From JAVBPT01 sp031549455 (lineage in GTDB: Bacteria; Bacillota; Clostridia; Lachnospirales; JAKSVV01): 21,661 nucleotides of DNA. The notes beneath the pieces are model-generated. The model did not search any database and had not been told where the DNA came from. It saw nothing but the letters and a program-made list of their open reading frames with translations. Where the stretch lies: assembly GCA_031549455.1 (NCBI GenBank), contig JAVBPT010000038.1:1-21661 (forward strand), read 5' to 3'. The translations under genes and the position numbers were made by a program. Below, piece after piece: positions 13,657 to 21,661 of this stretch; within the stretch, counting starts at the first letter, position 1, and each line of letters opens with the position of its first letter.

Positions 13657-16362
13657 ATGATGAAAAAGATACTATCTCTAGCACTTGCACTAATGATGTT
13701 ACTATCCAGCGTAAACTTTACATATGCAGCAAGCTCTTATACAGATGCAGAACAAGAATACATTAATAAAGTAACCGCTGTGAATATTATGAAGGGGAGC
13801 AACCTAGGGCTTGAACTAGATAGAACCCTTACAAGGGCAGAAGCAGCCACTATTCTCATTCGACTTCGTGGTGTTTCCGGCCTAACAGGAGACCTGCCAA
13901 AGGCAGAAACCAAATTTGCAGATGTGCCTGCAACCCATTGGGCTTCAGGAAACATCAATAGAGCGGTGGAAATGGGGCTCGTACAAGGAATTGGAGACAA
14001 TCTGTTTGCTCCAGAACGCCTTGTGACAGTGGCTGAGCTTGTAACCATGTGCGTAAGAGCAGTGGGTGCCGGACCAGCAGTTGAGTTGATGGGCACCAAG
14101 TGGCCAGTAAACTACATGAACTTTGCCTCTGAGGCAGATATTACAAAGAATGTATACAATTCTTACACAGAACAAGCAACCAGATTAACAACGGTGCTTC
14201 TTATCGGAAACACACTTGAAGCAAAAATGTGGAAATACAACAGTGTGCTTGGTCAAGATAGAGGAATGGTTGAAACCGATGATACGATTCTAGACAGCAT
14301 TCTAAAGGTAAGAGTATATGAAAATGCGGTGATCACGGAAATCGATCTAAGAGATCGTACCCTATCCTTTGAATACGAAGATGGGAAAACCACGAGAACG
14401 GCGAGCTATAGTGTGGACTCAAATGTGAACCTTGCGGGATATATCCGTGGACTTGAGGTCAATGTATGGTATAGCACCACACAAAAGGATATTATTCTAT
14501 TAGCAAAGCCAGAATCAACCAAGAGAACCGTTGTTTCATTCGAATCCATTGAATCCTTTGTGGGAATCAATAGTAACACAGGGAAGAATGTAACAGGCGT
14601 AAAGTTAGAAATCAACGGAAAAGTGAAAGAATATTCCTTTGCAAACTCAGGAGAATATATCTACAATGGTACCTCTAAAACCTGGGATTACTCAGTGGTA
14701 GGAAAAGACATTACGGATATCAGCTTCAGCGCTTTGGATGATGTAAAAACCAATGCGAGCGGGAAGATTGTGCTAGATGGAAACAAGGTCAAAACCATGG
14801 ATACGACCGTGTATGAACACGTGATTGTTGTGGAAAGAGTATCTGGAGAAACCATCTACGCCAATACAGATGCACTTGATAACAGCGGAAACACACTGAA
14901 CCTGAAAGATAAAGATTTACTAATCGTGGACCAAGATGGAAACGAGATTGAAATTTCAGATGTTCGTAAAGGAGATACCATACTTTATGTTATCACATCC
15001 GGTTCTCCAGCCAAGTATAGACTAATGGTTTTAGACAACGTGGTAGAAGGAGCTGTCAAAATGGTTGGAACCAGTTACATCAGAATCGGAAGCAAAACCT
15101 ATGATATTGATGATTGCATCCTCACAAGAGCAGAATTCAAAAATATGGAAATCAATTCGGAGGATGAGGTAGAATTATACCTCAACGTGGCAGGAAAAGT
15201 TGTGGGAATTAAAAGAGTTGAAGGAGACGTATCCACCAGCTATGGTATCATTTCGTATGCGAGATCTCTTAAGAACAAATATGGAGAAATTGCACTTGAA
15301 CTTGAAGTCACCTACTTTGACGGAAACACAACCGGAACCAAAGAATTAGATCTAAAGAAAACGGATAACAAGATCAATAAGATCAGTAATTCGAGTCTGG
15401 AGTTCGGCACAACAGCGGAAGCCAACGGTCTAGGCCAAGCGCTTCTAGGTATGGCGGTTAAATTTAGAAATGGAAGCAAGATTGAAGTGGAGGAAGTGGC
15501 ATTTGACATAGATGTAGATGTAAACAGCGGAGATCGTGCAACATGGGTTGCAGCAGAAGATAAGCTCGATGCATTTAAAGCAGCAAGCTTTGATATTGAT
15601 CGAAATAGGGTGACGGGAACGGGTCTGAGCCAAACGGTAAGAACCAATTCACTCACCAAGATTGCGATCCTAAAACCGGGAACAGGGACCGATGCACAAT
15701 ATAAAGTAAAAGTAGAGTTCGCGGATTGGGATTCACTAAAGAGTGCAACCTATAGCGGCACAGACTACTTTGTAGCGGTGGCACAAAATAGCACAACAGG
15801 GGTTGTACCCGGACTTGTGGCATGCCTTGGCAATGCATCACTATCCAAAGACTATACAGCAAACTTTGGTATGGTAAAAGCCATCTCTAACCCAGACCGA
15901 AATGATCTTGTCACCATTACCATTATTACATCAGACGGAAGAGAAAAAGATTTCACAATCGATGAATCGGATCTAAGTGGTAAGGGTGCAGATATTGGAA
16001 TGCTTATGGAATATACAGCTTCGGGATCCAAGCTACAAGATGTGGATTTCACTGCAGAAGAAGCAGGAAGATACCAAGTAAACCGATTTAGCTCAAATAC
16101 GGTAAAAGTAGCCAAAATTCCAAACGCTGCAATAGAAGGAGACCTCATCTCAAGCACGGAAGTTCTAGACTTGTCAGAGAACATTCTATATGTGAAGTCC
16201 GATGCGCCAAGCAGAGATTGGTATAGAATGGTCGAAGGTTATCAAGATGACATCGAAACCATCTCAATCAGTAATACAGATGAAATCACAGACCTTGGTA
16301 CAGACGTGAAGCTTTACATCAATAGCAACAATGAAATAGCAATCATTTGGTACCAAAGATAA
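13657..16362 (+). CDS. S-layer-type protein with N-terminal SLH domains (paralogue 2)
   Basis: 901 aa. Signal peptide (about 1-24, ending FTYAA). The N-terminal SLH-like segments match paralogue 1: LTRAEAATILIRLRGV (about 58-73) with the canonical TRAE motif, FADVPATHWASGNINRAVEMG (split at HWAS), and a divergent third near 145-190. The rest aligns with paralogue 1 throughout, for example FESIESFVG followed by a Lys-rich strand pair. The largest difference is a loss of about 20 residues matching the region near residue 770 of paralogue 1. Codon use is clearly different: CGA, CGT, CGC and AGG arginines appear and third positions are more GC-rich. It is a tandem duplicate that has not kept the high-expression codon signature, or one acquired from a relative. 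Likely an alternative or condition-specific surface protein. Confidence 0.87.
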   Translation: MMKKILSLALALMMLLSSVNFTYAASSYTDAEQEYINKVTAVNIMKGSNLGLELDRTLTRAEAATILIRLRGVSGLTGDLPKAETKFADVPATHWASGNINRAVEMGLVQGIGDNLFAPERLVTVAELVTMCVRAVGAGPAVELMGTKWPVNYMNFASEADITKNVYNSYTEQATRLTTVLLIGNTLEAKMWKYNSVLGQDRGMVETDDTILDSILKVRVYENAVITEIDLRDRTLSFEYEDGKTTRTASYSVDSNVNLAGYIRGLEVNVWYSTTQKDIILLAKPESTKRTVVSFESIESFVGINSNTGKNVTGVKLEINGKVKEYSFANSGEYIYNGTSKTWDYSVVGKDITDISFSALDDVKTNASGKIVLDGNKVKTMDTTVYEHVIVVERVSGETIYANTDALDNSGNTLNLKDKDLLIVDQDGNEIEISDVRKGDTILYVITSGSPAKYRLMVLDNVVEGAVKMVGTSYIRIGSKTYDIDDCILTRAEFKNMEINSEDEVELYLNVAGKVVGIKRVEGDVSTSYGIISYARSLKNKYGEIALELEVTYFDGNTTGTKELDLKKTDNKINKISNSSLEFGTTAEANGLGQALLGMAVKFRNGSKIEVEEVAFDIDVDVNSGDRATWVAAEDKLDAFKAASFDIDRNRVTGTGLSQTVRTNSLTKIAILKPGTGTDAQYKVKVEFADWDSLKSATYSGTDYFVAVAQNSTTGVVPGLVACLGNASLSKDYTANFGMVKAISNPDRNDLVTITIITSDGREKDFTIDESDLSGKGADIGMLMEYTASGSKLQDVDFTAEEAGRYQVNRFSSNTVKVAKIPNAAIEGDLISSTEVLDLSENILYVKSDAPSRDWYRMVEGYQDDIETISISNTDEITDLGTDVKLYINSNNEIAIIWYQR

Positions 16363-16377
16363 AATCCTAAACTCCTA

Positions 16378-16407
16378 AAGAGAGTAGAGTAATCTACTTT
16401 CTTTTTT
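16378..16407 (+). terminator. Terminator of S-layer gene 2
   Basis: GAGAGTAGA-GTAA-TCTACTTTC forms a 9-bp stem with one G-T pair, followed by six T. Confidence 0.88.
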
Positions 16408-16416
16408 GTTTTGCGA

Positions 16417-16445
16417 TGGACAAATAAAAAAGGCTGTGATATAGT
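16417..16445 (+). promoter_or_regulatory. Promoter of the MATE transporter gene
   Basis: TGGACA, 17 bp, TATAGT, with TG one base before the -10 box (extended -10). AAGGAG follows and the ATG is at 16474. Confidence 0.65.
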
Positions 16446-16473
16446 AAACTAGTTAAAAAGGAGTAAAGAAAAA

Positions 16474-17961
16474 ATGGATGAAAATATAAATCAAAATCCG
16501 CTTGCTACGGCTCCCATCTGGAGCCTGATTCGAAAGTTTGCAATCCCGGCCGCAACTGCAATGTTGGTGTCTGCAATCTATAACATTACGGACCAAATCT
16601 TTATTGGACATGTGATCGGCATGAATGGGAATGCCGCGACCAACATTGCGTTTCCGTTGGTTACCTTTGTGGTTTCCATTTCTTTGATGTTGGGGTTTGG
16701 TGGAGCCGCCAATTTCAACCTAAATATGGGGGAGGGTAAAAAGGAAGAGGCCACGCACTATATTGGAAACAGTGTTGTCTTAATGGCGATTTTGGGGGCC
16801 GTCATTATGATTTCCACCCTGTTCTTTTTAGAACCACTCATGAGAATATTCGGGGCATCAGACGTTACCCTGCCACTAGCGATGACCTATACTCGAATTA
16901 CCGCGTGGGGGATTCCGTTTTTGATCTTTGCGACGGCCAGTAGCCATCTCATTCGTGCAGATGGTAGTCCGACCTATGCAATGGTTTCGACCCTAGTGGG
17001 TGCCATTCTCAACATTTTTCTGGATGCCCTTTTCATGTTTCCGCTTGGTCTTGGCATGGCCGGGGCAGCTTATGCAACGGTGATCGGCCAGATTGTATCA
17101 GCGGTAATTAGCGTTGGCTACCTTTTCCGCTTTAAGACGGTGAGACTCACAAAAGAGGCATTCACACTTAAGCTCAGTTGCCTTAAGAACATTGCAAGGC
17201 TTGGGACATCCAGTTTCCTAAATCAGATTATTATGATGGCGATTCAGATTATTATGAACAACTCTCTGAAGTACTATGGCGGTGTTTCTGTTTATGGAGA
17301 AGATATTCCAATCGCCGTTGTGGGTGTGATTTCTAAAGTGGGAATGATTGCCTTCTCCGTTCTGATTGGAATTGGACAAGGTTGTCAACCCATCTTCGGA
17401 TATAACTACGGGGCCAAAAACTATGGTAGGGTAAAGGAAACGTATAAAAAGGGGGCAGTGGCTTGTATTAGCATCTCTGTTCTTGCCTTTCTGGCGTTTC
17501 AGCTTTTTCCGAGAGAGATTGTGAGTATCTTTGGAACGGGAAGCCCAGAATACTTTGATTTCGCAGAGCATTATATGCGGATCTTTATGATGATGATGTT
17601 TATTAATGGCATTCATCCCCTAACAGCCAATTTCTTTACCTCAACCGGGAAGGCAAAGCAGGGCATTTTTCTTTCCATCTCACGTCAGGGCCTGTTCCTG
17701 ATTCCACTCCTTCTGATTTTACCAAGCTGGATGGGGTTAAATGGCGTGCTTTACGCGGGGCCGATCTCTGATGCAATGGCGGCAGTGATCTCAATCCTAT
17801 TTGTTTATGTAGAATTCAAGAAAATGGGCACATTGCAGGCGGAGGAGACGGGGAAGAAACATGCGATCCTCGCTCTAGAAGAGGAGTTGGATGGATGCGA
17901 GGCGGAGCTCGAGAGGATGATTAAAAGTTTCAAAGAAAAAGAGTATAAAGAGGGTGTATAG
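16474..17961 (+). CDS. MATE family multidrug efflux transporter
   Basis: 495 aa with about 12 membrane helices in two homologous halves. Family-typical segments: the N-terminal PIWSLIRKFAIPAATAMLVS (start of helix 1), YNITDQIFIGHVIG, GFGGAANFNLNMGEG, and in the second half GIGQGCQPIFGYNYGAK. It is closest in style to the DinF/MepA-like proteins common in Clostridia, exporting cationic drugs or metabolites in exchange for Na+ or H+; the substrate is unknown. It is about 40-45 residues longer than usual. The extra part is a charged C-terminal tail after helix 12 (LEEELDGCEAELERM) that looks coiled-coil. It has its own promoter and terminator between two surface-protein genes. Confidence 0.92.
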   Translation: MDENINQNPLATAPIWSLIRKFAIPAATAMLVSAIYNITDQIFIGHVIGMNGNAATNIAFPLVTFVVSISLMLGFGGAANFNLNMGEGKKEEATHYIGNSVVLMAILGAVIMISTLFFLEPLMRIFGASDVTLPLAMTYTRITAWGIPFLIFATASSHLIRADGSPTYAMVSTLVGAILNIFLDALFMFPLGLGMAGAAYATVIGQIVSAVISVGYLFRFKTVRLTKEAFTLKLSCLKNIARLGTSSFLNQIIMMAIQIIMNNSLKYYGGVSVYGEDIPIAVVGVISKVGMIAFSVLIGIGQGCQPIFGYNYGAKNYGRVKETYKKGAVACISISVLAFLAFQLFPREIVSIFGTGSPEYFDFAEHYMRIFMMMMFINGIHPLTANFFTSTGKAKQGIFLSISRQGLFLIPLLLILPSWMGLNGVLYAGPISDAMAAVISILFVYVEFKKMGTLQAEETGKKHAILALEEELDGCEAELERMIKSFKEKEYKEGV

Positions 17962-18008
17962 ATGAAACAAAATGGATGGTTTTACGTATCCATTCTGTAC
18001 CTAAAAAA

Positions 18009-18030
18009 CTAGAGAAATCTAGCCTTTTTT
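18009..18030 (+). terminator. Probable terminator after the MATE gene
   Basis: CTAGA-GAAA-TCTAG, a short 5-bp stem with a GNRA-type loop, followed by CC and six T. An A-run in front makes a weak leftward terminator possible too. Confidence 0.65.
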
Positions 18031-18042
18031 ATTGGAAAGAGA

Positions 18043-18070
18043 TTGATAAATAAAAAATACATGCTAAAAT
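18043..18070 (+). promoter_or_regulatory. Promoter of the third SLH protein gene
   Basis: TTGATA, 16 bp, TAAAAT. The 16-bp spacer matches the S-layer promoters, but no GTTACA boxes are seen here. The ribosome binding site is GCGAGGGAG before the ATG at 18105. Confidence 0.6.
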
Positions 18071-18104
18071 AAAGTCAATAAGATTTTAGAAGCGAGGGAG
18101 CGCA

Positions 18105-21100
18105 ATGAAAAAGATTCAGATTGGTTTATTCACAATGGTTTTACTATTTGGTTTGGCGGTGTGTTCGTCTGCGGCGAGCATTACAGCAAGCGTCCATACA
18201 AATTCAACGATTACGATTGATGATAAAGTCACCATGAGTCTGACGGCAAATGGAGACAGCGTGAAGATCGATTCGATGAGTGTTACGATTTATGATGATG
18301 CAACCGGAACCAAGTTGAGTGAATACAGTGAGGAGTACTATACATTATCAGATACGACCCTAAAAGTGTATCCGCTTTCCTACGATGGACTGCAACTAAA
18401 AAATAGTGTGGTTGTGTATGAATCTTTAGAGAAATATACCTCTGGTACAAAGCCAGAGGGTTCTACGCAAGGTTTTAAAACGGCCAGTGTGGAAACGGGA
18501 CTACATAGTAAGATTGTGGAACTAATCCAAGCAGGGAAATTGAGCCTTAGTAAAGTCAGGGTGGTGGTCACCTGTACGCTTTCAAACACCAACACCACCT
18601 CTGCCACATTTTACTATAATCTCACCACCACCACAGCCATCATTACCATTACATCAAACCCAGAAAACAATGAGTCGGTTACAGTGGGTCAGGCGATTCG
18701 TATAACCGCCATATCCAACAATTCATTGATCGGTCTTACCGCTGTTTCTTACAACTTATACAATGATGCGGCGAGTACGCTTCTCAGTTCAAAAAGCTAC
18801 AGTTATAGTTCAAGCGGAGTGTCTCCGGCTTCTTATGATGTGGCAGTACCTTCCACAACGGCGAGCAAGCTCAGACTGGAGGTCACATATACCGATAAGA
18901 GTGGCGCCAAAACAAATAAGACATTTTATTACTATCTGCCAACCAACATCGCAACGATCACCATATCGGCTGATCCGGGCAACAATTCAACACTTGAAAT
19001 AGGAGATAGCATTCGCATGACTGCAACGTCTGACAACAGTTCGGTTGGTTTGACCGCTGTGTCATATGATTTATATAATGACATTAATGGATCCAGAATT
19101 ACCACAAATAGTTACAACTATAACGCAGCGGGGATTACGCCGGCAGTCTATGATATCAAAATTCCTTCCACCACTGCACAAAAAGTGAAGCTAGAGGTGA
19201 CGTTCACAGATAAGACGGGGCAGAAGACCACAAAGACCACCTATTACAATATAACGGGAAATGTGACCAATGTAAGTGTCACATCGAGTCCAGCCAACAA
19301 TGCAACGGTCACCATTGATCAAACCATTACGTTGGTGGCTACATCCGAAAATAGTTCCGTTGGGCTTACGACGATGTCATATGCTTTTTACAATGATAAG
19401 ACGGGCGCGAAAATAACAGAGGGAAGTTATAACTTTAAGTCTGGAGGGATAACACCCGCAAGCTACGATCTTAAAATACCAGCGAGTTATGTAGAAAAGC
19501 TCAGATTAGAGCTTGTTTATACAGATAAAAACGGGCAGCTCACAAATAAAACATTTTACTATAATATGACGGGAAATCTGGCAACCATAACAGTGGCTGC
19601 GGATCCCGTAACCAATGCGGCGGTTGCGATTGGAAGTATTGTGAGAATGACGGCAACCTCGAACAATTCTTTAATCGGTCTTACCAATATTAGTTATACA
19701 ATTTATAACAACAGTACCAGTGAGAAAATTGATACCAAAAGCTATAGCTTTAATAACGTGAGTCCGGCAAGCTATGATATCAAGATTCCATCTACCTCCA
19801 TAAAGAACATTCGGATAGAGGTAGAATATACCGATAGGAGCACCCAAAAGACGCAAAAAACATTTTATTATCAAATTTCCGGGAATGCAGAGGTAACAGT
19901 CACTTCTAGTCCAAAGACCAATAGCCAGGTGTTAGTTGGACAAAGCGTCACCATTACTGCAACGAGTGATACTTCGTCCGTGGGTCTTGTAAGTGTTTAT
20001 TATACACTATACAATGAGACGACTGGCGCCAAGATTGCATCTAACTCAAGCAGTTATTCAAGCAGTGGGGTAACCCCTGCAGCGTATACCATTAAGATTC
20101 CTTCTACAACAGCAAAGAAGTTGATGCTTGAGATCACCTTCACTGACAAAAACAGCGTTAAAACCACGAAAACGTTTTATTATACACTCAGTACAGATGC
20201 AATTTATGATCTGGATGTGAGTAATTATCTTTCGGGTCTTACAATCGACTCAAGATTAGAGCAAGAAAACAATTTTTATAAGTTTGATGAATATATTCCA
20301 TTTCGAATTGATTACTATAACGCATATAACAAATCCAGAACCAATGTGAAGATCCAAGTGGATATTCCGGATGGATTTTATGTACAGAACGAGGGTGGGG
20401 GAAGTCTATCCAAGAAGGTGCTTACCTTTAACCTGGGCACATTGGCACAAAAGGCTACCGGAATGGTCTACTTTACGCTGGTGGCAGAGGATGATTCAAA
20501 CAAAGAGAAAGCATACGACATCACAAGTCGTATTACCTATGAAGGGGACATTGAGGACACGTCCATTTCTAGAATTTTTATCTATTATAAAGGTTCGATA
20601 AAAAAGCACACAGCCTACATTACGGGTTATGAGGATGGAACCTTTAAACCGGATAATTATATTACGAGAGAAGAGGTGGCCACGATGTTTGCGAGAGCAC
20701 TTGAACTCACCACCACCAAGACCAAGTCCAGCTTTAGTGATTTAAAGACAGACAGATGGTCTTTTGGCAGTGTGATGTCCTGTGCAGATGCTAGCATCAT
20801 CAATGGGTATCCGGATGGCACCTTTGTGCCGACCGGAAACATTACAAGAGCAGAACTGTATGCGATGGCGTATAAAGCGGTGGATAAAGATTTGTCTAAG
20901 TCTTTATATGTTCCATATAGTTATAATAAAGACAGCGCCTGGGAGAGAGATTATATAGCGGGACTATCCAGAATGAACATGCTTTCGGGCATGCCGGATA
21001 CAACCTCTTCCAAAAAGGCCACAAGGGCAGAAGTGGTTTACGTGATCAATCGAATTTTGCTTCGATATGCGGATACCACAAGCTCATCTAAGTTTTCAGA

Positions 21101-21194
21101 CATCAAAAATCACTGGGCGATTGCGGATATTATAGAGTCTTCAGAGACACATAACTATGAAAGAAGCGGCTCAGGTTACGAGTTACCTTATTAG
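18105..21194 (+). CDS. Repeat-containing cell-surface protein with C-terminal SLH domains
   Basis: 1029 aa. Signal peptide (about 1-24, ending CSSAAS). A diverged N-terminal copy of the repeat domain (about 25-177) is followed by five similar ~105-residue Ig-like beta repeats (178-699). Next comes a DUF11-type beta domain (about 715-830, with VDIPDGFYVQN and LNLGTL-like strands). The C-terminal SLH segments start with GYEDGTFKPDNYITREEVATM (split at ITREE) near 841, then GYPDGTFVPTGNITRAEL near 901, then ATRAEVVYVINRILL near 972, and a last half motif KFSDIKNHWAIADI. The SLH set anchors it to wall polysaccharide, so the repeats project outward. The size and repeats suggest an adhesin or surface-layer accessory protein. 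No catalytic motif is visible. SLH is at the C-terminus here but at the N-terminus in the two S-layer genes. Confidence 0.9.
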   Translation: MKKIQIGLFTMVLLFGLAVCSSAASITASVHTNSTITIDDKVTMSLTANGDSVKIDSMSVTIYDDATGTKLSEYSEEYYTLSDTTLKVYPLSYDGLQLKNSVVVYESLEKYTSGTKPEGSTQGFKTASVETGLHSKIVELIQAGKLSLSKVRVVVTCTLSNTNTTSATFYYNLTTTTAIITITSNPENNESVTVGQAIRITAISNNSLIGLTAVSYNLYNDAASTLLSSKSYSYSSSGVSPASYDVAVPSTTASKLRLEVTYTDKSGAKTNKTFYYYLPTNIATITISADPGNNSTLEIGDSIRMTATSDNSSVGLTAVSYDLYNDINGSRITTNSYNYNAAGITPAVYDIKIPSTTAQKVKLEVTFTDKTGQKTTKTTYYNITGNVTNVSVTSSPANNATVTIDQTITLVATSENSSVGLTTMSYAFYNDKTGAKITEGSYNFKSGGITPASYDLKIPASYVEKLRLELVYTDKNGQLTNKTFYYNMTGNLATITVAADPVTNAAVAIGSIVRMTATSNNSLIGLTNISYTIYNNSTSEKIDTKSYSFNNVSPASYDIKIPSTSIKNIRIEVEYTDRSTQKTQKTFYYQISGNAEVTVTSSPKTNSQVLVGQSVTITATSDTSSVGLVSVYYTLYNETTGAKIASNSSSYSSSGVTPAAYTIKIPSTTAKKLMLEITFTDKNSVKTTKTFYYTLSTDAIYDLDVSNYLSGLTIDSRLEQENNFYKFDEYIPFRIDYYNAYNKSRTNVKIQVDIPDGFYVQNEGGGSLSKKVLTFNLGTLAQKATGMVYFTLVAEDDSNKEKAYDITSRITYEGDIEDTSISRIFIYYKGSIKKHTAYITGYEDGTFKPDNYITREEVATMFARALELTTTKTKSSFSDLKTDRWSFGSVMSCADASIINGYPDGTFVPTGNITRAELYAMAYKAVDKDLSKSLYVPYSYNKDSAWERDYIAGLSRMNMLSGMPDTTSSKKATRAEVVYVINRILLRYADTTSSSKFSDIKNHWAIADIIESSETHNYERSGSGYELPY
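18636..20201 (+). repeat. Five tandem ~315-bp coding repeats (Ig-like domains)
   Basis: Units begin at about 18636, 18951, 19266, 19581 and 19887 (residues 178, 283, 388, 493, 595). The first three steps are exactly 105 residues; the fourth is 102 because unit 4 lost three residues in its GxxPASYD loop. Shared landmarks in each unit are a strand ending in P-x-x-N, an RMTATS-like strand, VGLT/IGLT, a Y-x-x-YN turn, PASYD, a YTDK turn and KTFYY. Confidence 0.92.
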
Positions 21195-21198
21195 AAAT

Positions 21199-21241
21199 AA
21201 AAAAGAGGTCTATGGATTGCATTCCACTAGACCTCTTTTTT
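21199..21241. terminator. Bidirectional terminator between convergent genes
   Basis: A 14-bp perfect stem, AAAAAAGAGGTCTA against TAGACCTCTTTTTT, with a 15-nt loop that can pair further (TGGA/TCCA). Both arms give a T-run in their own direction. It lies 4 nt after the SLH gene and directly at the stop of the minus-strand oxidoreductase. Confidence 0.95.
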
Positions 21242-21661
21242 CTATTTAAACGTTTCTTCTACTTTATCATATCGCAGTTCCTCTTCGATTGCTTTTATAA
21301 TCTGGCTGCTTTTTGATGTATCTTTAATGAGCAAACCACCAATCAAAACCTCATCCTGGAAGATCAACTTCATTCTGTTTTCTCCGTCATTTTTAGAAAA
21401 CACTTTCAGATTTTTTTCCTCCTTTGGTGTGATCATGCCAGCTGAAAAGATATAAGCGCCGAAGGCAGATAAGAAGATTCCGGGGACCTCTTTTTGATGT
21501 TGGGTTTGTATGCCCAGCATGTTTAGTCCGGCGGTTCTTCCGGTCTTTAAGGCATTGGACCAAATGGCAAGAATCCTTCCATCTATTTCTGCGCAATCTC
21601 CGGCAGCATAAATATTCGGGGAAGAAGTTTGTAAGTATTCATTTACCACAATTCCAAGATT
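21242..21661 (-). CDS. FAD-dependent NAD(P)H oxidoreductase, C-terminal part (5' end outside window)
   Basis: 140 codons are visible, open to the right edge. The fragment begins NLGIVVNEYLQTSSPNIYAAG (split at YLQTS), the conserved second FAD-binding motif of pyridine nucleotide-disulfide reductases, ending AAGDCAE. The C-terminal domain that follows (about 45-135) is like those of rubredoxin reductase, NADH oxidase and nitrite reductase large-subunit type proteins. The N-terminal FAD and NAD(P)H Rossmann motifs and any redox Cys lie outside the window, so substrate and acceptor are unknown. The GTG shortly inside the edge is not a start, because coding clearly continues upstream. Confidence 0.88.
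   Translation of the reverse strand, partial: NLGIVVNEYLQTSSPNIYAAGDCAEIDGRILAIWSNALKTGRTAGLNMLGIQTQHQKEVPGIFLSAFGAYIFSAGMITPKEEKNLKVFSKNDGENRMKLIFQDEVLIGGLLIKDTSKSSQIIKAIEEELRYDKVEETFK

Noticed and set aside
13737..14099. Antisense open frame of 120 codons inside S-layer gene 2
   Set aside because: It mirrors the codon structure of the real gene, has no ribosome binding site and no recognisable protein. The same holds for the other antisense frames inside the flagellar and SLH genes.
18636..20201. Regularly spaced repeats considered as CRISPR or a satellite
   Set aside because: Units are ~315 bp, entirely in frame and conserved at the protein level, so they are domain repeats. No CRISPR-sized repeats or spacers occur in the window.

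Overview
The window is about 40% GC by eye and reads as the chromosome of a motile, S-layer-bearing member of the Clostridia (Bacillota). The evidence is AT-rich coding with AGA-biased arginines, AGGAGG-type ribosome binding sites, FliY in place of a bare FliN, a CheY inside the flagellar export operon, and several large proteins with SLH anchoring domains. I cannot name the genus from sequence alone.

Region 1 (2-6921, + strand) is the end of a flagellar/chemotaxis operon: motB (3' part), fliL, fliM, fliY, cheY, fliO, fliP, fliQ, fliR, flhB. Spacing is tight and fliM/fliY overlap by 8 nt. The products form the stator (MotB), the basal-body protein FliL, the switch complex and CheY-P phosphatase (FliM, FliY), the response regulator (CheY) and the export gate (FliOPQR, FlhB). 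The usual next gene, flhA, is absent.

Region 2 (6941-8010) is a small accessory cassette. It holds one unrecognised gene (189 aa) with its own promoter and terminator. It is flanked by two copies, roughly 87% identical, of the last ~136 bp of flhB. The downstream copy is a frameshifted remnant. This is the clearest sign of insertion in the window.

Region 3 (7999-10167, - strand) has an unknown secreted protein with a consensus promoter and a ~190-nt leader, then a CPA2/NapA-type Na+/H+ antiporter.

Region 4 (10262-16407, + strand) has two tandem paralogous S-layer-type proteins with N-terminal SLH domains. Both upstream regions share one architecture: three GTTACA-like hexamers phased at exactly 11 bp, a distal promoter at fixed spacing, and a proximal promoter ~180 bp further down. 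The first gene uses AGA for all 24 arginines, while the second uses mixed codons. This suggests one dominant and one alternative or regulated S-layer protein.

Region 5 (16417-21661) holds a MATE efflux transporter, a third SLH protein with five ~105-aa repeats and C-terminal SLH domains, a strong bidirectional terminator, and the 3' end of a convergent FAD/NAD(P)H oxidoreductase. I saw no rRNA, tRNA, CRISPR array or transposase gene.
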